Positions 35,525 to 44,928 of a stretch of DNA of 64,000 bases are shown one piece after another (within the stretch, counting starts at the first letter, position 1; each line of letters begins with the position of its first letter). The translations under genes and the position numbers were made by a program. Under the pieces are notes generated by a model. It worked only from the letters and a program-made list of their open reading frames with translations, was not told the DNA's origin and made no database searches. Origin of the DNA: Acinetobacter albensis (GTDB taxonomy: Bacteria > Pseudomonadota > Gammaproteobacteria > Pseudomonadales > Moraxellaceae); contig NZ_FMBK01000014.1 of assembly GCF_900095025.1 (NCBI RefSeq), forward strand, positions 1 through 64,000, read 5' to 3'.

Positions 35525-36496
35525 TCATCTCGGAATTTCTTCTTCCTCTTCAAACTCAGGTTTAACCTGAACAATGAAGTCTTGACGATTTAGCCCGCGC
35601 CATAAGGCAAAAGCAGTACCAATATAAATAGAAGAATAGGTACCTACAAATATCCCGACAAACATTGCCACCGAGAACCATTTCAAACCATCACCGCCCA
35701 AAAGCATCATTGCAACAACCACCAGCATTAATGTCATAGAGGTGTGGATGGTACGACGGAGCGTTTCGGTTAAAGCGATATTAATAATTTCAACAGGCTC
35801 TGCACCACGAATTTTTCGGAAGTTTTCACGGATACGATCCGATACCACAATATTATCGTTCAGTGAAAAACCAATCAGGGCAAGAATAGCGGCAAGAACC
35901 GTTAAGTCGAATGGCCATTGCATCATCGCAAAAATACCCACTGCGACAATAATGTCATGGAATAATGAAAGTACTGCTCCCATCGCGAGTTTAAATTCAA
36001 AACGGATGGTGACGTAAATCAACATTAAAATGAGGGCCAAAGTGACCGCACCTGCCGAGCGAACATAGAGTTCATTACCCACCTGACCACCGACCGAGTC
36101 AACTTTATGGACTTGGGCTGGGTTATTCGGTAATTGAGCGGCTTTGGTAATAGCATTACTCAAATCTTCCACTTCAATATCTTGAACTGGCATACGCACT
36201 AAAAGGTCTTTATTACTTCCTAACGTTTGAACAACGGCATCTTTAAAACCAGCTTGATCTAAGGCTTTAACCACATCAGTTTGACTAGCCGCTTGTGCAT
36301 AATTCAGCTCGGCAGAAACACCACCCGTAAAGTCTAAACCGAGGTTAAGCCCTTTGGTGGTGATAAAAAAGATACTGGCAATGGTCAAAATGATGGAGAA
36401 AATTGCTGCAGGTTTAGCAATTTTCATAAACGGAATGACCCGTTCATCATCTGGACGACCGTATTTTCTAGAATCGGGTTGAGTCATATCAGTCAT
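35525..36496 (-). CDS. secF: Protein translocase subunit SecF
   Basis: 323 residues, six membrane helices. The first helix is followed by LNLGLDFTGGVSAELNY, the SecF periplasmic domain signature; the helix 4 region has LALIGFSLNDNIVVSDRIRENFR; and the end is acidic (EFEEEEE). With SecD it uses the proton gradient to complete protein export through SecYEG. AAGGAG lies well placed before the ATG, 11 bases after secD. Confidence 0.96.
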   Translation of the reverse strand: MTDMTQPDSRKYGRPDDERVIPFMKIAKPAAIFSIILTIASIFFITTKGLNLGLDFTGGVSAELNYAQAASQTDVVKALDQAGFKDAVVQTLGSNKDLLVRMPVQDIEVEDLSNAITKAAQLPNNPAQVHKVDSVGGQVGNELYVRSAGAVTLALILMLIYVTIRFEFKLAMGAVLSLFHDIIVAVGIFAMMQWPFDLTVLAAILALIGFSLNDNIVVSDRIRENFRKIRGAEPVEIINIALTETLRRTIHTSMTLMLVVVAMMLLGGDGLKWFSVAMFVGIFVGTYSSIYIGTAFALWRGLNRQDFIVQVKPEFEEEEEIPR

Positions 36497-36507
36497 TGTC
36501 GATCTCC

Positions 36508-38409
36508 TTAAATGCTCAACTTCTTCAAGTTACGTTTTTTGCCATAAATGAGTTGTACCACTGCACGAGTAACAGTAATCGCTGTAAACATCGAACAAAC
36601 AATACCAATCATTAAGGTCACGGCAAAGCCTTTAATCGGACCTGTACCAATCGCAAATAGAATGAAAGCGACCAAGAATGTAGTCAAATTCGAGTCAAAA
36701 ATGGTGTTATAGGCACGATCATAACCCGCCACAATCGCTTGCTTGGGCGATGCACCCCACTTCATTTCTTCTCGTATTCGCTCACAAATCAGAACATTGG
36801 CATCGACCGCCATACCAATGGTAATAACGATACCTGCAATACCCGGTAGGGTAAGAGAGGCGCCAATCCAAGACATCACCGTTAATAGCATTGCTAAGTT
36901 AACCACAAGGGCAAAATTCGCAATAAGACCGAATAGACGGAAGAAAACCACCATCCAAATGGCCACGAGAATGAAACCAATTTGGGTAGAGAGTACACCT
37001 TTGTCAATATTTTCTTGACCAAGACTTGGACCGACTACGCGTTCTTCTACAAAGTACATCGGTGCAGCCAGCGCACCTGCACGAAGCATTAAGGCAAGTT
37101 CAGCCGCTTCTTGTGGTGAATCTAGACCAGTAATACGGAATTGTGAACCCAGTACAGCTTGAATAGTAGCAGCATTAATCACGACAGATTCTGCATAAGG
37201 GGTACGTACTTCTGTCTGTGCACCTGTTACAGGATCTGGGACATAACTAATTCGTTGTTTATTTTCAATAAACAATACTGCCATGCGTTTACCCACTGCA
37301 TTACGGGTTGCATCAGCCATCAGCTTGCCACCAGCACTGTCTAAGGTAATGTTAACCTCAGCGCCGCCCGAATCTTGACTAAAACCAGAGGATGCATTTT
37401 GTACACGCTCACCTGTCAAAATACGATTACGGTTTAACAATAATTGGCGACCACTCTCAATGGATTCATAAGCAAACGCTTCTGTACCTGGTGGTAATGC
37501 TTGACCATTCAATTTACCCGTATACGGATCAATATATTGGTCATTTAAGTCAGAAACTAAACGGAATTCCAAGTTTGCAGTACGACCTAAAACACGTTTT
37601 GCTTCAGCGGTATCTTGAACACCCGGAAGTTCAACCACAATACGGTTGCTACCTTGAGTTTGAACCAAAGCTTCTGCAACACCTAACTCATTAATACGGT
37701 TACGTAAGGTGGTTAAGTTCTGATTAACAGCATACGACTGAATTTCTTGTTTGCGTACATCGGTATAGTTCAAACGTAAGGTGGAACCAGAGCTAGCTGC
37801 AATGGCCTGTTGTGTAAATTCATTGCCATTACGACGTAGGAAGTCCATAGCCGCATCACGGTCAGCATTATTGGCAAACTGTACAGTAATGGTGTTGGCA
37901 TTTAAGGCTAAACTGTTAAATTTCAGTTTGTTGTCACGGAACTGTCGACGTAAGTCTGTTGCTGAGGTTTCCATACGCTGACTAATGGCTTTATCCATAT
38001 CCACTTCAAGTAAGAAGTGAACACCACCACGTAAGTCCAGACCCAACTTCATTGGTTTTGCACCAATTTTTTGTAGCCATTCTGGTGTGGTAGGCGCAAG
38101 ATTCAGTGCAACAACATAATTATCACCAAGACCACGACGTAAGACTTCTTTGGCTTTTAACTGTGCTTCGGATGAGTCTAAACGTAAAAGGGCAGCATTA
38201 TTACTAAAGCTGTTGTCATGACTGGGAATGCTTTCACTTTTTAATAATTGCTCTGCTTTTTGTACGATGCTCTGGTCAATTTGGGTACCAGCTTTGGCAC
38301 CCGAAATTTGAACAGCAGGTTCATCTGGATACAAACTAGGCAGGGCATATAATGTGCTAATCACTAATACCACAATGATCAGCAGATATTTCCATGCTGG
38401 GTAACGCAT
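36508..38409 (-). CDS. secD: Protein translocase subunit SecD
   Basis: 633 residues, slightly longer than the 615 of E. coli. One N-terminal helix, a large periplasmic P1 domain starting LGLDLRGGVHFLLEVDM, then VVELPGVQDTAEAKRVLGRTANLEF, and five C-terminal helices with GIAGIVITIGMAVDANVLICERIREE, the family's proton-pathway segment. Minus strand, between yajC and secF. A hairpin terminator lies between yajC and secD. Confidence 0.96.
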   Translation of the reverse strand: MRYPAWKYLLIIVVLVISTLYALPSLYPDEPAVQISGAKAGTQIDQSIVQKAEQLLKSESIPSHDNSFSNNAALLRLDSSEAQLKAKEVLRRGLGDNYVVALNLAPTTPEWLQKIGAKPMKLGLDLRGGVHFLLEVDMDKAISQRMETSATDLRRQFRDNKLKFNSLALNANTITVQFANNADRDAAMDFLRRNGNEFTQQAIAASSGSTLRLNYTDVRKQEIQSYAVNQNLTTLRNRINELGVAEALVQTQGSNRIVVELPGVQDTAEAKRVLGRTANLEFRLVSDLNDQYIDPYTGKLNGQALPPGTEAFAYESIESGRQLLLNRNRILTGERVQNASSGFSQDSGGAEVNITLDSAGGKLMADATRNAVGKRMAVLFIENKQRISYVPDPVTGAQTEVRTPYAESVVINAATIQAVLGSQFRITGLDSPQEAAELALMLRAGALAAPMYFVEERVVGPSLGQENIDKGVLSTQIGFILVAIWMVVFFRLFGLIANFALVVNLAMLLTVMSWIGASLTLPGIAGIVITIGMAVDANVLICERIREEMKWGASPKQAIVAGYDRAYNTIFDSNLTTFLVAFILFAIGTGPIKGFAVTLMIGIVCSMFTAITVTRAVVQLIYGKKRNLKKLSI

Positions 38410-38428
38410 TTGTTTTCTTCTTAAAATG

Positions 38429-38460
38429 AAAAAGTCGTGCTAGGGCACGACTTTTTTTTG
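38429..38460. terminator. Terminator hairpin between yajC and secD
   Basis: AAAAAGTCGTGC-TAGG-GCACGACTTTTTTTT sits between the yajC stop and the secD start, with T runs on both strands. For the minus-strand operon it would end part of the transcripts before secDF. Confidence 0.85.
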
Positions 38461-38461
38461 A

Positions 38462-38791
38462 TTAAAAGTTATTTAAAGTGCCTTCAGGCAAAACTGAAAT
38501 CACACTTGCGCGTTGAACTTTTACTTCTACGCCACGGCTTAATTCAACCACGACAAAATCACCTTCAATTTTAGTGATTTTCCCCATAAGACCGCCAGCA
38601 AAAACCACTTCACTTCCTAGCCCTAAACTTTCAACCAAAGAACGGTGTTCTTTGGCACGTTTTGCCTGTGGGCGCCAGATTAAGAAGTAGAAAATTGCAA
38701 CAAAAACGGCAATCATTAAAAGGTTAGTCATTAGACCGGGTTGTTGTGATGCTTCACCTGCTGCGTGTGCAGTAGAAATAAAAAGGCTCAT
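38462..38791 (-). CDS. yajC: Preprotein translocase subunit YajC
   Basis: 109 residues with one membrane helix (about 22-42, NLLMIAVFVAIFYFLIWRPQAKRAKEH) and the conserved cytosolic SLGLGSEVVFAGGLMGKITKIEGDFVVVEL. YajC associates with SecDF. GGAAA precedes the ATG. It follows tgt on the same strand after 103 bases, and the hairpin beyond its stop splits it from secD. Confidence 0.95.
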   Translation of the reverse strand: MSLFISTAHAAGEASQQPGLMTNLLMIAVFVAIFYFLIWRPQAKRAKEHRSLVESLGLGSEVVFAGGLMGKITKIEGDFVVVELSRGVEVKVQRASVISVLPEGTLNNF

Positions 38792-38894
38792 TTCAATTTC
38801 CTAAACTAAAAAATGTATAATCAACTTAATGATAAATAAACGGACTTGCTGTGCAATTTACCTTGTCTTTTTCCTCAGCGCAAATGCTGAAAGA

Positions 38895-40365
<1,471 letters not shown>

Positions 40366-40935
40366 TTAAAAATTAGGACGATAATCAAAATTTTGAGTTG
40401 CAGCATGATCACGAAAAGGGCGAATGGCTTTTTTACCCAAGGTCATGGTGTTAACGATATTGTTTGGGAAAATTTGAATGTGATTGTTAAAGAGCTCTAC
40501 ATTACGGTTAAAGATAGTAATGGCTGCACCAACATTTTCATTTTGTTCTTCAATTTCACTCATCATTTTAAGATAAATTTCATTGGCTTTGAGTTCAGGA
40601 TAGTTTTCAACCACTACATTTAAACTGCGCATCAACTCTTTATTTAGGCTTTCAATACGCTGTAATTGAGAAACATCTGCGCTATTGATGTTTAGGTTTA
40701 AAATATTTTGACGTAGTTCGGTCACTTTTTCTAAAGTACCTTGTTCAAAACTCGAATATTGTTCCACAAGTGGTTGTAAATCGTCCAAAATTTTAATTTT
40801 CTGGCGTTCATAGGTAGCAACATCAGACCATGCACGAATTGACGCATTATGATGACGTACAATATTGTTACGAATCATGATACAGGCAATGACTATGGCA
40901 ATGATCAAGACGAAAAAAATCAACAGTCCCATCAA
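40366..40935 (-). CDS. LemA-family membrane protein
   Basis: 189 residues: one N-terminal membrane helix (about residues 3-22), then helical coiled-coil sequence with the LemA signature VVENYPELKANEIYLKMMSEIEEQNENVGAAITIFNRNV. LemA proteins have a short tail outside and a helical domain; their function is not settled, though they often sit beside membrane proteases or DUF3137 genes. It follows the DUF3137 gene by 24 bases, so the two probably act together in the envelope. Confidence 0.88.
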   Translation of the reverse strand: MMGLLIFFVLIIAIVIACIMIRNNIVRHHNASIRAWSDVATYERQKIKILDDLQPLVEQYSSFEQGTLEKVTELRQNILNLNINSADVSQLQRIESLNKELMRSLNVVVENYPELKANEIYLKMMSEIEEQNENVGAAITIFNRNVELFNNHIQIFPNNIVNTMTLGKKAIRPFRDHAATQNFDYRPNF

Positions 40936-40959
40936 TATTTCCCCAAAAATAAATATTTT

Positions 40960-41988
40960 CTATTTTAAAAAATGCGTTAAATCATCTTGTAATCTTTCAA
41001 GATAAGGTAATTTAAAAGTTCGTAAGTGTCCACGTAATGTCGAAATATCTTGAATATTTTTTGCTTGAGTCGAAATTTTAAATAAATTCAAAGGACCTAA
41101 AAAACACAAAGTAGAACGGGTAGGATGAAACATGAGATCGCCTTGACGCTGCTCAAAAAAATCAGCCAGTTTTAACACAAAGGCAGGGGTGAGTAATTTA
41201 GCGGTTTGCATTTCATCACTACCAAAAATATTTAGTTTTTGATTGGTTTGAATATCACTGGTATGCCAAGGAAAACGATAAGAATGATCAAAAGTTTTGT
41301 TGCCTGTGGTGACAGCAAGCCCTTGTATGGCTATGTCAAAAATAAACACGCCCCATAAATCTTTATGTATTTCTTTAACTTTGACATCATTCCCATTTTT
41401 ATCCCTTACTCGGACTTCATTGACATAATGATATTGAAAAATCATGACTTGGTGTTGCTGCTCATTTTCATCTGTCCAAATGGTGCTGGCGTAATAGGGG
41501 AAATGATTGGAAATACTGCCCTGATTAAATACAGGGAACAAACGTTTTAAATGGGCAATAAATAAAACGGGTTGCAATGGAATGGAAATATGTTGTGGTT
41601 GTTGATGTGAGGCCAGTTGATATTTTTTAGCCATACTTTGTTGTTCTAAAAATTGTATAACTTCATGGATCGGGGCTTTGTCTTCATAACTGATATAAGC
41701 CCAGAACACCATCATCAATCCACAAAAACAGCTTACTTGGGTCCAAATATTCGCTGGATTGACCCATAAAATGAGAATAAAAAATACGCCTGTGGCAGCC
41801 AAAAATAACGGCAAGACATTTTCAAATTTAAGTACAATCGGGGCATTCCATGGGTGAAGTGCATCTAAAATATCTTGATGGCTTTGTGCCTTACGCCCAA
41901 TTTCCCACAGCCGCGTAATATTACTAAAAACCCGTTCATTTTTCTTTCGACGTATATGAATGGACTGTCTAACAGTATCAAGCGGCAT
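40960..41988 (-). CDS. DUF3137-domain membrane protein
   Basis: 342 residues with two adjacent membrane helices at about 58-100 (LFLAATGVFFILILWVNPANIW, CFCGLMMVFWAYISYE) and a C-terminal globular domain with GVFIFDIAIQGLAVTTGNKTF and a FGSDEMQTAKLLTPAFVLKLADFF segment, which fits DUF3137. That family is typically encoded next to LemA genes, as here. Biochemical role unknown. Located 26 bases after queA, so translation follows the queuosine gene on one transcript. Confidence 0.75.
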   Translation of the reverse strand: MPLDTVRQSIHIRRKKNERVFSNITRLWEIGRKAQSHQDILDALHPWNAPIVLKFENVLPLFLAATGVFFILILWVNPANIWTQVSCFCGLMMVFWAYISYEDKAPIHEVIQFLEQQSMAKKYQLASHQQPQHISIPLQPVLFIAHLKRLFPVFNQGSISNHFPYYASTIWTDENEQQHQVMIFQYHYVNEVRVRDKNGNDVKVKEIHKDLWGVFIFDIAIQGLAVTTGNKTFDHSYRFPWHTSDIQTNQKLNIFGSDEMQTAKLLTPAFVLKLADFFEQRQGDLMFHPTRSTLCFLGPLNLFKISTQAKNIQDISTLRGHLRTFKLPYLERLQDDLTHFLK

Positions 41989-42014
41989 GGTCTGCTTCTT
42001 TTTATCAGTAAAGT

Positions 42015-43058
42015 TTAAGGATGGATTTGATCAATTAACATGGCATCGCCATAACTAAAGAAGCGATACTGTGCTTCTACCGCATGCTGATAGGCATTTA
42101 AAATAGCATCGCGATTAGACAAGGCAGAAACTAACATTAATAAGGTGGATTCTGGTAAATGAAAATTGGTAATTAAACGATCAATGACTTTAAATTGATA
42201 GCCGGGATAGATGAAAATTTGAGTATCACCTGTCCATGCAGCGAGTTTTCCACCGTGGGCTTGCGCTGCACTTTCAACAGCACGTGTTGCAGTGGTGCCC
42301 ACTGAAATGACTTTATTACCACGTGCTTTGGTTTGACGAATCAGATCAACCGTGTGTTCTGGAACATCACACCATTCGCTGTGCATAATATGATTGGCAA
42401 TATCGCTGCTACGTACAGGTAAAAAAGTGCCTGCGCCGACATGTAAAGTGACAAAAGTTTTCTGAATCCCTTTGGCTTCTAATTTTGCGAGTAAGTTCTG
42501 ATCAAAATGTAGACTCGCCGTCGGTGCTGCAACACTGGCCAGTTTGGTTGGGTCATTAAACACAGTTTGATAACGTTCTGTATCAATTTCTTCTGCTTCA
42601 CGGTTAAAGTAAGGGGGGATGGGTAAAGCACCATACTGATCAAGTACATCTAAAATCGGTTGTGAAAACTCGACAATAAATAAATTTTCATGACGACCTT
42701 GGATGGTTACTTTTATTTCATCTTCACCTACAAAAAGTTCAGCACCTGTTTTAGGGGAGTTACTGGCTTTAATATGACAATGCGCAATAAATTTATCTTG
42801 TATGCGTTCAACTAAAACTTCTACTGCACCGCCTGTTGCACGTTTACCTTTTAAACGCGCTTTCATGACTTTAGTGTCGTTAAGGATGAGTAAATCACCT
42901 GCATCAAGTAAATTCAAAATATCGGTAAAATAACCATCGTGATATTGCCCTTGAGCATCTAAGTGTAAAAGGCGTGAAGCACTACGCGTATTTAAAGGGT
43001 AGCGAGCAATGAGCGCATCAGGGAGAACGAAGTTAAAGTCAGAAAGTTGCATTTTCAC
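42015..43058 (-). CDS. queA: S-adenosylmethionine:tRNA ribosyltransferase-isomerase QueA
   Basis: 347 residues. It transfers the ribosyl group of SAM to preQ1 in tRNA to make epoxyqueuosine. Family motifs: the start [73 protein letters not shown] and [21 protein letters not shown]. First gene of a queA-DUF3137-lemA transcript. Confidence 0.97.
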   Translation of the reverse strand: MKMQLSDFNFVLPDALIARYPLNTRSASRLLHLDAQGQYHDGYFTDILNLLDAGDLLILNDTKVMKARLKGKRATGGAVEVLVERIQDKFIAHCHIKASNSPKTGAELFVGEDEIKVTIQGRHENLFIVEFSQPILDVLDQYGALPIPPYFNREAEEIDTERYQTVFNDPTKLASVAAPTASLHFDQNLLAKLEAKGIQKTFVTLHVGAGTFLPVRSSDIANHIMHSEWCDVPEHTVDLIRQTKARGNKVISVGTTATRAVESAAQAHGGKLAAWTGDTQIFIYPGYQFKVIDRLITNFHLPESTLLMLVSALSNRDAILNAYQHAVEAQYRFFSYGDAMLIDQIHP

Positions 43059-43184
43059 TAAATAGGAATAAAAAAAACAGCTGTATTATAGTCTTGAAAA
43101 AGCAATACAAGATCATATCTGGCGTTTTTTAAGACAAAGTTTTTGATTTTGCTTTAAAAGTGAACGATTGATGAGGCTGGAGAA

Positions 43185-43212
43185 TTGACAATTCAAAGTT
43201 TGATAGTAATAT
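43185..43212 (+). promoter_or_regulatory. Sigma70 promoter of tRNA-Leu
   Basis: TTGACA at 43185-43190, 16 bases, TATAAT-like TAATAT at 43207-43212. Transcription would start about 25 bases before the tRNA. Confidence 0.75.
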
Positions 43213-43244
43213 AGCCTCACAAGTTAACAGCTTGCAGCCCCTTT

Positions 43245-43331
43245 CCCGAGGTGGTGAAATTGGTAGACGCGGCGGACTCAAAATCCGCTGTCAGAGATGA
43301 CGTGTCGGTTCGAGTCCGACCCTCGGGACCA
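43245..43331 (+). tRNA. leuX: tRNA-Leu (anticodon CAA)
   Basis: 87 bases including an encoded CCA. Acceptor CCCGAGG pairs with CCTCGGG; the D-loop has TGGTAGACGC; the anticodon stem-loop GCGGACTCAAAATCCGC presents CAA; a long variable arm follows, typical of Leu; the T arm is GTCGGTTCGAGTCCGAC. Flanked by a good promoter and a terminator, so it is transcribed alone. The symbol is by analogy with the E. coli CAA isoacceptor. Confidence 0.95.
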
Positions 43332-43336
43332 GATTC

Positions 43337-43373
43337 AAAACCCCAAACCCGCACTAAAGGTTTGGGGTTTTTA
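43337..43373 (+). terminator. Terminator after tRNA-Leu
   Basis: AAAACCCCAAACC, nine-base loop, GGTTTGGGGTTTTT directly after the tRNA. Confidence 0.9.
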
Positions 43374-43574
43374 TTGGCCTAATGAAAAATTTACTAAATT
43401 TAAAAAACTCAAATATAGTGAAAATGATCAATACAAAATAAATCTGACTAAATTTTTCACCTTAATCTGCTTACACTGTTTTTGATTGTAATTTATGTGA
43501 AAATTTGTTAATACAGTTAAGGTGAGAGTTCGGTTTTTTATCCATAAAAAGTAAAACAGTTTGACGAGGCCGAG

Positions 43575-44846
43575 ATGAATATGCAGTTACTTGAAATAGG
43601 CTTAGAAACTGAGCAGCTCAGTGCATGTCAAATATCATTATTGCTGGGTGTATTTACTTCAGATAATCGTATTGATCGTTTTTTAAAAACTGCCTGCAAA
43701 ATGTTAGATGCCCAGAATGGTTTTCTTGCTTTTCACAATGAACCCTACATTTGGTATTCTTCTTCTGACTGTTTTAAAGCATTTCATGCAAAAAAAGAAG
43801 CCAACTTACTCTCGTTTTTTGATGGGCAAAGTGTTCTGACCCAGCAACATCAGAATTATGCAGCATTTTCTGAACATGTGCAGGATTTAGGCGTACCTCA
43901 TCAACGTATTATGGCTTTTGATTTAAAAATCAATGAAACAGAGTCGATTGGCCAATTTTTGTTATTTGATGATCAGTTAAAATCTTTTGATGATCAAAAT
44001 TTAGAGTTTGTTCAAGAATTTGCTGCAAGCCTCATTCAGTCAATTGAGTTGGGTTTAGAGCATGCACAATTAAAAGAAATGTATGAGCAACAATCTGCTT
44101 TAAATATCAGTAAAACCAAGTTTTTTCAAATTATTGCCCATGATTTACGTGCACCCTTTCATGGGTTGATTGGTTTTTGTGAAGTTCTGGCACAGGAACG
44201 CGATACGCTAGATGATACTAATATTCAGAGTATTGCCGATTATTTGCTCGATACATCACAATCGACTTATAACCTTTTAGAAAGTTTATTGAATTGGGCA
44301 ATGGCAGCGGGTGGCCGTTTTGTGTATCACCCAATCAATTTTAATTTAAAACAGTCCTCTAAAATTGTTTTTGATGTCTTGAATACTTTGGCCATCAAGA
44401 AAAATATTCAGTTAATTGATTTGGTGCCAGATGATTTAAAAGTCTATGCCGATATCAATATGGTAACTTCTGTTTTACAAAATTTAGTTTCAAATGCGCT
44501 GAAATTCACCTATGTCGATGGTTCGGGTACAGTCACCATTCGTGCAGAAAAGTCTGAATATACCGTCAATATTTATATTCAGGACACGGGTTTGGGTATG
44601 TCGCAAAGTCAAATTGATGCACTTTTTCAACCGCGGCTAACAGCAAGTTTTAAAGGTACGGCAGGTGAAAAAGGCATGGGCTTGGGCTTGGTTTTGTGTC
44701 AACGCTTTGTCGACTTGAATCAGGGTAAAATTTCCGTACAGTCTAAAGAAGGTGAAGGAACTACGTTTAAGGTGTCTTTACCGCTGGCTTTGAATGAGCA
44801 TCAAGCTTTGTCAGTAGAAAATATCAAACACGTTGTTCTTGAATAA
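43575..44846 (+). CDS. Soluble GAF-type sensor histidine kinase
   Basis: 423 residues, no membrane helix. A GAF-like domain lies at about 20-160, then a coiled linker. HisKA has KFFQIIAHDLRAPFHGLIGF with phospho-acceptor His189, and HATPase_c has NLVSNALKFT, DTGLGM and KGMGLGLVLCQRF. A cytosolic stimulus is expected. No response regulator gene is adjacent, so the partner is elsewhere. It lies between tRNA-Leu and glnE; about 200 AT-rich bases precede it. Ligand unknown. Confidence 0.87.
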   Translation: MNMQLLEIGLETEQLSACQISLLLGVFTSDNRIDRFLKTACKMLDAQNGFLAFHNEPYIWYSSSDCFKAFHAKKEANLLSFFDGQSVLTQQHQNYAAFSEHVQDLGVPHQRIMAFDLKINETESIGQFLLFDDQLKSFDDQNLEFVQEFAASLIQSIELGLEHAQLKEMYEQQSALNISKTKFFQIIAHDLRAPFHGLIGFCEVLAQERDTLDDTNIQSIADYLLDTSQSTYNLLESLLNWAMAAGGRFVYHPINFNLKQSSKIVFDVLNTLAIKKNIQLIDLVPDDLKVYADINMVTSVLQNLVSNALKFTYVDGSGTVTIRAEKSEYTVNIYIQDTGLGMSQSQIDALFQPRLTASFKGTAGEKGMGLGLVLCQRFVDLNQGKISVQSKEGEGTTFKVSLPLALNEHQALSVENIKHVVLE

Positions 44847-44928
44847 AAAACATAAAATTTAAGATTTATTTTCCACGCATTCATTTTCAACTGCTATAAA
44901 TAGAAAAAACCAAGTGGAAGATGTGGAA

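Noticed and set aside
43245..43574. tRNA-Leu as an attachment site for an island
   Set aside because: The tRNA is followed by its own terminator and then a housekeeping-type gene run; no integrase or repeated tRNA 3' end was seen.
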